Origin: Elysia marginata
Taxonomy: Eukaryota; Mollusca; Gastropoda; Plakobranchidae
DNA: 32,663 bases
Assembly (NCBI GenBank): GCA_019649035.1
Contig: BMAT01008284.1
Location: 76,459-109,121 of the forward strand
Direction: 5' to 3'
Part shown: positions 18,840 to 30,854 of the stretch, piece after piece
Numbering within the stretch: position 1 is the stretch's first letter
Layout: each line of letters begins with the position of its first letter
Translations under genes and position numbers: made by a program
Notes under the pieces: generated by a model
What the model saw: only the letters and a program-made list of their open reading frames with translations
Told to the model about the DNA's origin: nothing
Database searches by the model: none

Positions 18840-19806
18840 CTAGTGGGCCAATCACAGACAGAAAAAATTCCATTTAAGTCTAAACTTAAAGAACGTTGTT
18901 AAAAAAAAACACACTGAAATTTCTAGGAAAGATCTTCTCAAGATAATAGAGCGTTACGCCTACTGCTGATTGGAAGGTTTTAAGGTATGAAACTAGCCGT
19001 GGAGAGAACTAGGCTTTCAGTGGAAACGCTACCCAAAATATGTTCACCTCGAGTATGATTCTTACCTTTCACTTATACTAGCTTCGACACCACCGCCTTG
19101 CCACTGAGAGAGTCATAGCTTAGACCATGTCTCCACTACGCTTCTTAAAAAATTGTTTTAGGGCGAAAGCCTTTGCTTGGTCTCTCAAAGCAACTTGATT
19201 ACTTAAACTCTCTAATTCGAACGCTTTAGTTGCAGTTGCGGCTCTGTGAGTGTAGGGAAAGTAATTTGGTCGAGAACAATCTTTCATGGAACCCAATTAA
19301 AGCACTTTGGTCAGTAAAGTAACAATGGGTGCTTTTTCATCCCCGTTTACTTTACTTAAACTTCACTTTGAGTTACAAAGTTACACCTTGCTTTGCTAAC
19401 ACCCATTGAGACGGGAAGACTAGTGGTATTACTAAAGATCAGTTATTTCTGTGCAAACTAACATTATTTTTAAACTTGCACTTGCTGGGGTACTAAGGAA
19501 ATACATTTCTCGCTCTGCGTAATATATTTATAACTAAAATAAATCTAAATCTGACCTGCTGCCGAACTAGTGAAAGATGCAATTTGGAGTTTGATAAAAA
19601 CTATTCTTCTCAACACACAGGTTTTGAAGTTCCAAAACATTTTAAGATATAAAATTCGTTATATTCGCCTACTAGTTGGAACAGAGATTGAATCTCTTTT
19701 CAACCTATGCCGGAAATCTTAAAGAGTGTACACTTTTTAAAAACATAACAAAGTGAGATTTCTATATCGATAAATAGTCTGGGAAATCCTGGAAGGCTTT
19801 ACTCAC
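18840..19806 (-). other. Intron between exons b and c
   Basis: GT-AG intron of 967 nt. A loose inverted repeat (CAATGGGTG near 19323 and CACCCATTG near 19404) lies in 19120-19420, possibly part of an old repeat; it is not firm enough to call. Confidence 0.7.
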
Positions 19807-19935
19807 CATCTGCAGCATCCCTGGAGACCAGACCTCTAGTAGCGTTGGCTTCACTGCCACCTGTCAGTACAGAGTGCTGTGGCGTGGCCGGCTGGATGTG
19901 AACTGCTGGAACTTCCCCACTAGACGTAGCGCCAT
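19807..19935 (-). CDS. Exon b: VPAVHIQPATPQHSVLTGG exon
   Basis: This 129-nt exon, phase 1-1, has acceptor CAATGTTGTGTGTAG|ATGGCG and a strong donor, GCAGATG|GTGAGT. It encodes DGATSSGEVPAVHIQPATP, then QHSVLTGGSEANATRGLVS, then RDAAD. It is Ser/Thr/Pro/Ala-rich and likely disordered. It joins exon a (AAA G|AT) and exon c (GAT G|CC) in phase. No family is recognised. Confidence 0.87.
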
Positions 19936-20822
19936 CTACACACAACATTGCAATGATTACTCACTGGCTGTTTACTATGGTGCGAGCGTATATTAAGCTA
20001 TATAGCGTTTTACTACCAAGACGGTGGACACTCAATGAAAGATGGATTAGAGCTCTTTTATGCAAGAAGGCAATGTGACTCAACATGAATTTCTTTTAAA
20101 TAGGTTCATTGTACAAAAGAGTTCTACTTCATACTTCCGGGAGCGCCCGCCATCTTGATAGGAAAACGCTATGATGCATTCAATCCATATAGCGTAGCCT
20201 ACTTTCATTTTCATATAAATAAACTTGTCTAGCGACTAGTTCAAAAAAGTCGAATATCGAAAACCTAAACTTGACAAAAAGTCTGTTTTTTGTCTTTTAC
20301 TATAATTATATATAAAAAAACAACAGTTAAAAGTTATACAAAATGCGTTCTACGACAAAGCAACGCCTTGGAATTTCAAAAGTGTGACATCCGACTCATA
20401 ATCACTACTGGTTCTGACCTATATTTTAGTAAGGTCACATGAGTCTTTGAAAACACGAGTCTCTTCCGCTTCCGTTTCGCACATTGCGAACTTTTTTTTT
20501 TTTGTGCGGCACGGTAGAAAAAATACTCTACGCACCTAAGATAAAACGCTCTTATAACACTCTTAATAAACAATTCCTAACCGACGGTGAGAAACACGTG
20601 GTAGATACAGGTCTGAACCATTGTGAGACAATCAACCTGACTAACACAGATACTCTATAAATAAATCATGCCCCATTCAAACCAGTTACCAGTAGTTATT
20701 CAATTCATCCTCAAAACAGTTGAGAACATATAACAAGTATTTTCTGGCACTATTAACACAGAAATTATCAACACCCTTGATTAAAAAATTTAAAAAGCAA
20801 AAACGCATTGCAATAGACCTAC
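19936..20822 (-). other. Intron between exons a and b
   Basis: GT-AG intron of 887 nt with an inverted-repeat element at 20002-20172 and otherwise AT-rich sequence. Confidence 0.7.
20002..20172. mobile_element. Possible MITE with 26-bp inverted ends
   Basis: ATAGCGTTTTACTACCAAGA and following bases (20002-20027) match the reverse complement of 20147-20172 at about 22 of 26 positions. The arms are 119 bp apart and no coding frame lies between. No clear target duplication was found. The right arm holds a YY1-like GCCATCTTG next to an ETS-like ACTTCCGGG. Confidence 0.5.
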
Positions 20823-21059
20823 CTTTCCCAGTAGACGGCAAAAGCATGTTAGGCTGAGTGGTCTCGCGACTCACGTCCCTGATCGGCGACAACGTATGAC
20901 GTATAGGCGGCAAGACGGGAACGTTAGAGAGAGACGGAGCGCTCCGGGAACTCACAGAGCCTTCAGACTCAGAGGCTGCCTTAACGGAAGCGACAGGAAC
21001 GCCACCTACATATTCCCTGTCTGCATCAGATGGGTCGGCTGCCCAGGCAGGCTTGGCCG
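20823..21059 (-). CDS. Exon a: first exon of the chain seen (Ser/Pro-rich)
   Basis: This 237-nt exon, phase 1-1, has acceptor CTCTTGACAG|CGGCCA and donor GGGAAAG|GTAGGT. It encodes AAKPAWAADPSDADREY, VGGVPVASVKAASESEG, SVSSRSAPSLSNVPVLPP, IRHTLSPIRDVSRETTQP and NMLLPSTGK. Two SP sites (TLSPIRD and nearby Ser) and many Ser residues suggest phosphorylation. It is not the protein start: the reading continues into the acceptor and the upstream exon must end in phase 1. That exon may be inside the assembly gap at 21295-22180 or further right (see 30915-30954). Confidence 0.87.
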
Positions 21060-21200
21060 CTGTCAAGAGACCAACCAGGAAACATTACTGTTTGTTGTGC
21101 ACTGTTTGTCTTTATCATCTTTGTCGTAATTATTTTCAACATCATCAACATTGTTATAATCACCAGCACTATTATCACCAACGTCACCCGCAATGGTTTA

Positions 21201-21249
21201 CTATTATTATTATTATTATTGTTATTATTATTATTATTACTACTACTAC
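21201..21249 (+). repeat. ATT/ACT trinucleotide repeat
   Basis: About 49 nt of TAT/TTA units ending in ACTACTACT, close to the assembly gap. Confidence 0.9.
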
Positions 21250-21294
21250 CGGACACTTTTGGTGATTTTTTCACAGAAAAGATTGAAAAACTTA

Positions 21295-22180
21295 NNNNNN
21301 NNNNNNNNNNNNNNNNNNNNNNNNNNNNNNNNNNNNNNNNNNNNNNNNNNNNNNNNNNNNNNNNNNNNNNNNNNNNNNNNNNNNNNNNNNNNNNNNNNNN
21401 NNNNNNNNNNNNNNNNNNNNNNNNNNNNNNNNNNNNNNNNNNNNNNNNNNNNNNNNNNNNNNNNNNNNNNNNNNNNNNNNNNNNNNNNNNNNNNNNNNNN
21501 NNNNNNNNNNNNNNNNNNNNNNNNNNNNNNNNNNNNNNNNNNNNNNNNNNNNNNNNNNNNNNNNNNNNNNNNNNNNNNNNNNNNNNNNNNNNNNNNNNNN
21601 NNNNNNNNNNNNNNNNNNNNNNNNNNNNNNNNNNNNNNNNNNNNNNNNNNNNNNNNNNNNNNNNNNNNNNNNNNNNNNNNNNNNNNNNNNNNNNNNNNNN
21701 NNNNNNNNNNNNNNNNNNNNNNNNNNNNNNNNNNNNNNNNNNNNNNNNNNNNNNNNNNNNNNNNNNNNNNNNNNNNNNNNNNNNNNNNNNNNNNNNNNNN
21801 NNNNNNNNNNNNNNNNNNNNNNNNNNNNNNNNNNNNNNNNNNNNNNNNNNNNNNNNNNNNNNNNNNNNNNNNNNNNNNNNNNNNNNNNNNNNNNNNNNNN
21901 NNNNNNNNNNNNNNNNNNNNNNNNNNNNNNNNNNNNNNNNNNNNNNNNNNNNNNNNNNNNNNNNNNNNNNNNNNNNNNNNNNNNNNNNNNNNNNNNNNNN
22001 NNNNNNNNNNNNNNNNNNNNNNNNNNNNNNNNNNNNNNNNNNNNNNNNNNNNNNNNNNNNNNNNNNNNNNNNNNNNNNNNNNNNNNNNNNNNNNNNNNNN
22101 NNNNNNNNNNNNNNNNNNNNNNNNNNNNNNNNNNNNNNNNNNNNNNNNNNNNNNNNNNNNNNNNNNNNNNNNNNNNNNNN
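21295..22180. other. Assembly gap (886 N)
   Basis: All bases are N. Open frames drawn through it are meaningless. The gap lies in the upstream side of the large gene and may hide an exon. Confidence 1.
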
Positions 22181-25100
22181 GCCTTTATATTTGTAAATCG
22201 AATGCCTTTTATCTCTTTGCCATTTATTCAGAGAAATTCCTTATATCATTCGACAAACCCTTGATAATTCCCTGCAGTTTCAACGTTTGAAAGCTCAAAA
22301 AGATGTAATGTTAAGTATTTGAAATTATCAACACCTTGTACTATGAAAACTTCGACATCCGACTCAAATTGCGAAACTATGGTTTTTTTATAAAAAATTT
22401 TGTGTAAGTTTTTTGATATTTCAACTTAAGTCAAGACGTTGTCACTAATCATTGGACCAGCTTCAAGGTAATTCTGCTAAAAAGAGGCATACAAAGATAC
22501 TTGCATGTCTGCTAATTTCGTTTATGTTCCCAGAATGAAACTGAGTTCTAAAGACTGTTTGCAGACATGTAGTAATCTTTCATGCCTGCTTAGGAAACCT
22601 GCCCCATCCAAGTCATACCCATACCTCACGCAAAACAGCCAACATCAGGGAATTCAATCTTGAGTCGAAAGAAACACTCGCATTTACTAAGGGTTTAAAT
22701 CTACACCAGCTATGTCACCGGCTGAGCTTTTTGCTAGAACAGCACTAGGCACGCTCGTTTTCATCTTTACAGACATGAAACCATCGGTCGCAGAAAAAAA
22801 GCAACTGCAAAATCTGACAAACTCTGCTATTTGTATAACAATAAATTTGGTGTTAAACCGGCAGCGATAACAGAGAAGAGGCGTGAAAACTTCCAAAATG
22901 TGAAACAGAAAATATTTAAAAAAAAAAATAAAGTTGTAGCGTTGTCTTTATTCCTAATTGCAACTGAAATTTGAACTTGATAACAGGTTTTTGTTTACTC
23001 CTTAGGCTGTGCGTGGTTTCTCAGGTTGTTGAGTAATGGCTGTGAAACAAACAGCGAAGGAAATAGCTCATAGTTACCCATACAGTTGTATGAGGTTTTC
23101 GAAGAATCAACATTAATATAGTTCGTGGTTTTATAATGTAAACAGTTGTTAACAAACGTGATTTATAGCAATTGTGCAATTTCTCAAAACAGACACGATG
23201 ATGTTAATAGAAATATTTTGGATTTTGCCTTTGATTTAAATATCTAGTTACACTCGGTATTTACGTAAAGTGTGGCATCTGATTTTTTTTCCTCTTATGT
23301 AGAGTGAATGAGCCACTAGAAATGTTTAACTTTGTATGAACTAGCCAACTAACGCCTACTATCTCAACGCTGAAAACAAGCCATGTTGAGAACAAAATTT
23401 TACGCAAAATTGACGCTTGGGGGTGAAAAAAAAGAAAAGAAAAACGTAATGAGATTGATTTCCAAACTGTGTAAAAAATGTTGATAGCTTAGAACTGTAA
23501 AGCCTAAGGTATATACTATTTATAGATTAAGTTCTCTTTGTAGATAAGATGTAAATAATAATCTATATAGCTTTATTTCTCTTTACATACATTATGTATA
23601 CGTTAACCTAAACAGTTCTCTTTCCTTGTGTTTTTTTATGTTCCCGAACTCCGCCTATTAAAGCGTAAGATTTAACGTTTCATATTGTCAAAATTTGGTA
23701 AACGAACGCTCATTCCCATGCCCTAGAACGGGAATTCACAAGAAGAGGTGCACCTCCAAAAGTTTGTAAATTTTACTGGTTCACAGCGCACGTTTCTAGA
23801 ACAAACTTGCTCTTTTTTAACATGGATAACTAACATTCGATCTAGGTCTAGGCGTTGACGCCGATTAAAAATTTGAAATGTTTAAAAGGTGCTCTCCTTG
23901 GCATCAGTTACATTAATAGTAATTATGCCCTTGGAAATTTGTTAATCAAAATATTAATATTCTTTTGAAGCTCTGGGTTGCCTCACCCAAGGAGAAGATA
24001 CATCATAGTAAGATGGAATATCGGGAAAGCAAATCGGCCTAATATAGATTTGCGCTTTTTTTTCTAGCAGACAGCCACACAGACAATCGTGCAGATCACA
24101 TAGGTAGCGAAGATGTAATTCGGTCTAAACTGCAAAATGGTATAGAGGGAAAGAGAAGCAGCTCTCTTGCATAAAAGATGATTCGAAATGTGACAAGGAT
24201 CTAGACTGATTTTTTCATGTGTATGCTGGTCTGGTCAATTCAGTCCGAAGATACTAATCATTTCAGAGCACTGATCTTTCTGCTATATTTGATGCGACTA
24301 TGCAAGTATATACTACATTCTCATCCATAAGCCTCGCTGTGTTTAGTTTTGTTAAGATATTCTTTAAAAAAAAAACCTCAAAGCTTGAACAAAAAAGGCC
24401 TGTGTGAAACATAGAATACAAAAATATTATAATTTGGCCCTATATTTTTAAACTTAAAACAATTAGAAATTTTACTGTTTACATTTGAAAAAAAAATAAG
24501 GGTTTAATCCTTATGGAAATTGCGTTAGGAAAGAAATATGTATAAAGAAAAGAGTCACAAAGATAACAGAGATTGGTGCCAGTATGTAGATTGCATTGGG
24601 TTAGGTGTGTAGCTGCAGTAAAGGCTAGCAACGTACTTAGGGCCTTGCAAAGATCTGCCATTCGAATGGAGCAATTAACGCTTATGGAATCTAACGGGCG
24701 TCGATAACGCCGAAATCGCTAGTCAATCAAAGTTCTTTCACCCCCACGATCAAATTTTGCCGACGTATGTACTAAAGTACGGCGTGCTTTTATCTCTCCT
24801 AGCAAGCGTTTACTTTACCGTTCTATACAAGCCAAGAGACTATAATTATGCTGAGTCAATAACCCTTTATTCACAAAGTATGTGCGCCACGGAAAAGGCG
24901 CGTTTTGTTCCGTGTTACTTATGTAAGAGTATACTTTAAACTAAGAGTGTTTTAAGTTCAGTTGAAAATAGAGCACGGTAAAAAAAAGGCTAATCAATAC
25001 TGTGCTAATTCATTGCAGTGAAGAAGTCATCCTAATATAAGTCATGTAAATATGTTCTCTTTTTTCCACTACATCATTAAATGCTTTTTATTCCTTTTCA

Positions 25101-26796
25101 ATGTTCTCCTTTTTATTAAAACGAGTAGTGTTGGCCCCCAAAAGATAAAAAGTCAATAAATAACAAAATGCATGTAGGCCTATATTCCAAATTTTAGCTC
25201 AGTAAACATTTTTTTTTCTTTCTTTCTCCTATGACAGCACAGCGTCCAGCAGTCGCTAGATTAGAGTATCTGACTACTATTATATAACAGGCAATGATAC
25301 ATTTCATCCGTATCCAAGAAAGATGCGCGTTGACTACAAGTGCTCTGTGAGTTCACAAGGTAATCTGGCTGGTAGCGGCTTAACGGTAAACGCATTCAAT
25401 ACACTAAGAGGATTTTAGAAAATTATGCGCTATATTTAAAAATAATCTTTCCTTTTTACTTTTTTTAAAATAATTCTGAGAAAGAAGAAGTAGAGCTAAG
25501 AACAAAAAAAAACAAACAAAAAACCATTGACCTGATACAGCAATTGGGTTTCAACGAGGCGGCGCTCTGTAAAACTAAAATACAATCTAATCGTTATGGT
25601 TTTCACACTGAAAAAAAAAAACGGACTCTCTTCGTAAAAGCCAAATCCTGTAGGCTTTTGATGTATTGGGCGATGCAGGAAAATGCAGGGTAAAAGTGTT
25701 GATGTTTGCTCAGCAAAGGCCCTCAAATAATGACGTGAAGACGAATTTAGCAGTCCAGTCGGAATTGCGGGTATTGAGAAATACATAGACTGTGTAAGAG
25801 AGGCATGTAAAGATTTTAAATATAAGAATATAAGTTATTATAAAGCTCTCATGTGGATAGAATGCGGTGTCGAAATAAGAGGAAGAAGGAGAGACATTGA
25901 GAAATGGATAGATAGATATACAGAGAGAGGGGGGAAGAAGAATTTTTCATTGCTTTTTGTCCTCATGTCTTCCTTATTTTCTTGCTTTTTGACTTATCAG
26001 ACTCCTATGTCTTCAACCCTTTCCTCTAATTCTTTCTTGTCCTTTATGGTATCCCTGTTCTTCAAAATTTTTTTTCTCTCTGATGGAGTGGGGGGGGGGA
26101 AGGGGTGTTGGGAGGACACTCTCTGTTAACAAATATGTCAAAAGGTGCTAAAAACGATTTCCAGTGATCAATTATTGTTTTAATCAGTGATGCAGCAGTT
26201 TCCATTCTTTTATTTAAAACCGTTTTGTTCTCATTATAAAGCTGAGTCAAGATTATTAAGATCTATTCGAGAGTAAATTAATAATTATACATATGTCTTA
26301 TTGCTAAATAAAATTTCTAATACTTCTATATCCCCGACTTTCAAATCTTAAAATATTATGCTACCATACAGTCTCCGTCATGAAAGAAAAATCATGAAGT
26401 CAAGAAAATTGTCTGTCTCCGTGGTTATTCTATCTTTCACTATCAAAGCGCAGCACTTTTTGCTTGCGTGTCAAGAATTGCCGTGGCAGGTTAAAATGAA
26501 AGCTAATAAAATGCATAAAAGAGAAAATTCAGGCTTTTATAGGCATATGCAAATGACAAGATCATACTGTAAGGCTATTATGATTACTGATGTAGCTTAT
26601 TTTAGCACTCGAAAAAAGTGTCGTTAACACAACTTTAGGTTGAGAAATGATCTACTGATCTTTCATAGACATGAATATTTTTTTTCCATGATAGAATCTG
26701 CTCTTTAAAGTCTTTCTTCGCGCCGCTTTCGACACACCAAAAAAACGATTATGAAATCAATGAACTGCCTGAGTTGCGAAAGACAAGTCTCTATCG

Positions 26797-26869
26797 CTCT
26801 GTCTGTGAGCATGTCTGTCTCTGTCTGTGAGCATGTCTGTCTCTGTCTCTCTCTGTCTCTCTCTCTCAT
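26797..26869 (+). repeat. TCTG/CT microsatellite with a 22-bp duplicated unit
   Basis: The block GTGAGCATGTCTGTCTCTGT occurs twice, at about 26805 and 26827 (period 22), followed by CT-rich units. Confidence 0.85.
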
Positions 26870-27989
26870 ATGACTTAATTATTCCTTTAAGCAGTATCTG
26901 TTTAACATAAAGACTAACACTACAGGACCTGAAAGCATTTTTTTCTTTAACAAATTATCTTCAAAATTAGCAGGGTATATCACGCTGAGTCTTGTTTTAT
27001 TCATATAGCTTCGAAACTTTTTTTCTTCTATTTTATTTACTTTAAAAGAAAATGCACGATTCGTTAACAGTGCCCGCTCTGCTCGTACGTTAGCCACCAG
27101 TGTATTAAAAGATTTTGAAAGGATCAGGAGGAAAAAAACTCTCAAAGGAAGATTTTCATCTGCATTAACGAATATATTATTCTTCTATTGTATGTTTTCT
27201 TTCAGGCCGAATTATTTGAGTGTATTAAGAAGTTTTTACACTTTCAATGCACTATTGTGGTCCTGTAGCAATTCATTTCAATTTCCTATTTATTCTAGAG
27301 GCAGGCTATTGTGTTAGCACGTATTTGCTCTTGGACTGCAAAAAAAAAAAATTATTTTGTGATTCCACAGCCGCTTCCGCAGTTGTAAGACTGTTTGCTT
27401 TCACTTAAAAGACCGAGCCCATTTCAATATTAAACAATAAACATCCCAAAGCGGGGTGTAAAATTAAAATTGTTCGATTTCCATTCACGTATTGATTATG
27501 GTTATTGATTAAATTCGTTTAAGTTTCATAGCCGGTTTGGCGGATATTAGTTTAAAGACTGATTGATTGGAAAATTAATTTTATGTAGCACTCTACATTA
27601 AAGCCCATAGGGTGTGTGCATCAAAAGTATGTGAAATAAATAGGCATTTTGGTATATAAAATCAGCAAGCTAATTTTTAGATGGATGGAAAGCTCTTAAG
27701 AAAGGCGGTTCAAGACAAGCAGAGAAACAGACGAAAAAGTTATGTAAATTCTATAAGGTTTCTTGAGAAAATAAACAAAAAGATAAAACAACGACAAATT
27801 GTGGAATGACAGCTACACAAATGTTTATATACAAGATCCTCCTTCCAATAAAAGGCGAGGACTGTATTACTTTACGAAATAGGGACGTATGTAGATTTTC
27901 ATATAGTTAGGTAGAAAGATGGATAGACAGAAATGCCGAAAGTTAAAAAGACAGATACGTAAGTAGTGATTTGTACAGACATTTAAACA

Positions 27990-28092
27990 GATGGATAGAA
28001 CGATAGATAGAGATACAGATAAATAGATATCTAGATAGATATTAAGATAAATAGATAGATAAATTGATAGACAGATAGATGGATAAACAGAA
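27990..28092 (+). repeat. GATA-type tetranucleotide repeat, imperfect
   Basis: GATA/ATAG units with AAATA and ACAG interruptions over about 100 nt; the minus-strand frame gives Ile/Tyr/Leu/Ser repeats and is an artefact. Confidence 0.9.
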
Positions 28093-28640
28093 GAACAAAG
28101 GAAATTAGGGAGCTTTCTATTACAATCGAGCGTTTCTCTTTGTTTACATTTTCTTTTCAGGCCGGGCAAAGCTAGTGTGACTAGGTTGCATATCCGCAGA
28201 CATATCTACAGCAATACAGCTAGACAGAAAGACAGGTAAACAGAGAAAAATAGGCAGTCTAACATTCTTTATTCTTTATGTGGTACGTGAAAGCTCCTGG
28301 TTTTTTTTTTGTGTCTAAACACATAGAATAATACCCTTTTTTTTATTCCGGTATCCTGCTAAAGAAACCAATATACAAAGAAAAAAATAACGACAGAAAA
28401 AGCACAAAAACTCCATGCCTACATATTCAACCAAGTTCTTTTTTCCGCATCGTAACCCAAAAAATTAATAATAAAGCCACCGAGTCACTAATTTCTAAAG
28501 GCCTTTAATTTTCAGCCATTTTTTCCTTTAAAAATTTAGTAACAAAACAATATTTGAATAGATAGATGCGTACCAGGGTCTACGGTTTTGGAATAGAAAA
28601 CAGTCGAAATCAAACAGCAAAATAAACGAATTTTATTCCT

Positions 28641-28960
28641 CTATGACTTGGACTGCGACCTTACCATGTAAGTTGTAAGGATGGCACTATCGAGGGAAAC
28701 TGAGGGGAGGAAGAAACCAGAGCCTAGCCGCGGCAGATGGAACAGATCCTCTTTCTTCCGGGACCTCTGACGGCAATACCGCAGTTTCTTGAGCTTCTTG
28801 CGGGAAAGCCCGGCTCCTCGAGGGATGATCAGTTTGGGGATTGTCTTCAAGATGGTAGTTGTAGTGCTGGTTCGGCTCCATGGCCATACGGAAGAGTTCT
28901 CCGATATTGGAGGTAGAATAGTCAGTGACATTTTTGCCTTCCTAAATTTTGTGGTTCAAT
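28641..28960 (-). other. GC-richer stretch, possible minus-strand terminal exon
   Basis: About 250 nt (28690-28935) are clearly GC-richer than their surroundings and open in two minus-strand frames. One frame from 28931 reads MSLTILPPISENSSVWPW and ends KKLKKLRYCRQRSRKK...RSQSKS at a TAG (28641-28643). The other has GELFRMAMEPNQHYNYHL and continues through AFPQEAQETAVLPSEVPEER to a TAG near 28687; its composition is more like a normal disordered protein. An AATAAA on the same strand (28630-28635) follows the stops closely. A GTAAGG donor-like site (ACATG|GTAAGG) also lies near the end. I cannot choose the frame or find a convincing acceptor, so only a candidate coding region is claimed. Confidence 0.35.
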
Positions 28961-29365
28961 ATTCCTTGGTTGGAAAAGCTCGCTGCTCGCAGAGAAAGAG
29001 TAAGGATCAGGCGTTTAAAGTGATGAAGGTTGGCAGTTGTGTGGGCGGCATGTCTTTAGGCTTACTTTGTGTTGTACATTCCGAACACTTTCAAAAACAG
29101 ACAAACCGCTCTGTCATAGAATGTGACATAATTACGTCCTTGTTCATTCCATGCCTACGTTTACTTTTTTCAAAAGTCTGTAACTATGAATCCATATCAT
29201 GCAAGGAACATTGATGATTCATCAACTTCGTAGGAACAAACTTGAATATTGACAAGCCCTTGCGTATACACAACACACGGGACACGATAGATCGATAACA
29301 GTCTCTCCAATTCACCTTCTTATCCACCCGTATGGAAACACTTCAGAAACTATGTAAAACACCAC

Positions 29366-29689
29366 AAACGCATGCCTGTGTTAGCCAATCAAACTCTTAT
29401 ATGTCTTATCCAATTAAACTATTGCCTGTCTCAAACAAATAAACTCTTGTCTGTCCTACAAAAATAAACTCTTACATATATTAGCCAATTTAGCTAAGGC
29501 ATGCCTCAACCAAATAAACTCTTGTCTTCCTCAAAGAAATAAACCCTTGCCTGTCTTAGCCAAAGAAACTCTTACCTGTCATAACCAATTGAACTATTGC
29601 CTTTATCATCCAATTAAACTCTTATATGTGTTAGCCAATGAGGCTCTTGCCTGCCTCAATCAAGACAACTCTTGCCTGTCTTAGCGAAG
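29366..29689 (+). repeat. 25-bp minisatellite, about 13 copies
   Basis: Units can be laid out at a steady 25-bp period, with a consensus close to AAACTCTTGCCTGTCTTAGC followed by CAATT. One or two units differ by a base in length. The copies have diverged at several positions each, so the array is old, and most keep a CCAA(T) at the end. Confidence 0.9.
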
Positions 29690-30780
29690 CTACAACAACT
29701 ACTCTTTGCTTAGAATAAAATTGCAAGAGATCTAACTAAACTCCGCTTCTATTTTTCAAACTTTCTATTTCTCCCTATTGTTTATTGTATTCTTATCATT
29801 GCTTTCTACGCCATCTTTCGTTTGAAATCTGTGAGTTTAAATTTTCTCTCAGTTCGTAATTGATTGTAAAACTACAGTAACTATGTCTTTAGGTATCTGC
29901 AAAACTTAATTCAAACTTGGCAAAGCTATCATATTTGCAATTCTTTTTATATTACTGACATACACTTAAAAATAAATTTTGACATAATAACCCAAACCTT
30001 TTCACGTCTCATTAAAAATAGTATTTATTAAGTCAAGAGTATGAACGCGTGAAAAGACATGTCACTTCACCCGAAAAAAAAAACTGTGTTTAAGTGAACT
30101 TATTAGGGAAATCAATAGTACGGAACATTTAAATGCTGCTCGACTAAATGTTATCACAGTTTGAATAGATTCGGTGCCAAACTGAACTGACTTCTATAGC
30201 CAAGGTCACTGGTCCGTTTCTTAAGTTTGTAGAACTTACAGAGAAGTGTTATGTTTTAGTATTGATCAGAAATAAAACTGAAATTGAGCGAAGAATTCGT
30301 TTCTGCCTCAGCTTCATCTTCAAATCACAGTAAAGGCTTAAACAAACTAATCATGCTTTTACTCTCTTTCGTAATGACAATAAATGGAAGATGCACAGAA
30401 GATATGCCAATTAATTTGCAAGTTACTGTTAATAAACTTTGCTTTGAAGTTATAAAAATATTTTCCAAACTGTCAAATATTATCTTTGAACAACATTTAA
30501 AATGACGTCTTTGAAAACTTTAAAAACATCATTGCTTATTTATGATTACAAGTTAAACGATCTTACCTACTCCAAAAATCAGAACACCTTTGCTTTTATC
30601 AAATACTAACACTATATAAAAAGTATATTTTAGGTTCCCTTGCACACTTAAGTGTCAACTCACAGTTTTGCAACACCACAGCGAAAGAAAATCCACCAAA
30701 AGTACTGCGCGAATTCTCCCTGACTAAAACCAGCTTTTAGTTTTGTTTCCGTGAGAAAATCCCATCTAAGTGGGTTCTAT
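29690..30780. other. No feature recognised
   Basis: AT-rich sequence without repeats of note. The plus-strand frame at 30284-30505 has no supporting start context, splice sites or recognisable motif. Confidence 0.5.
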
Positions 30781-30854
30781 ACAAGTTTGACAGGCGAACA
30801 AGATCTCGCCGTCATTACTGGATAAACCCCGACCCCGGGGCTGAACGCGATTTG

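Larger units (their letters stand above)
22181..28640. other. Long region without an identifiable gene
   Basis: About 6.5 kb of AT-rich sequence with low-complexity runs. Open frames are short, compositionally unlike exons a-l, and lack paired splice sites in matching phase. The minus-strand frame at 22687-22896 was examined and rejected. The region may be a long upstream intron of the large gene or intergenic. A possible SINE B remnant (GCTCTGTGAGTTCACAAGG, 25342-25360, plus) is too short to call. Confidence 0.6.

Noticed and set aside
22687-22896. Minus-strand frame (SATDGFMSVKMKTSVPSAV) as an exon of the large gene
   Set aside because: The only acceptor near it gives phase 2, and the possible GTGACA donor is weak; it does not fit the phase pattern.
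24757-24939. Plus-strand 60-residue frame with a signal-like start
   Set aside because: It is short and isolated, with no promoter, poly(A) signal or splice support; chance frames of this size are expected here.
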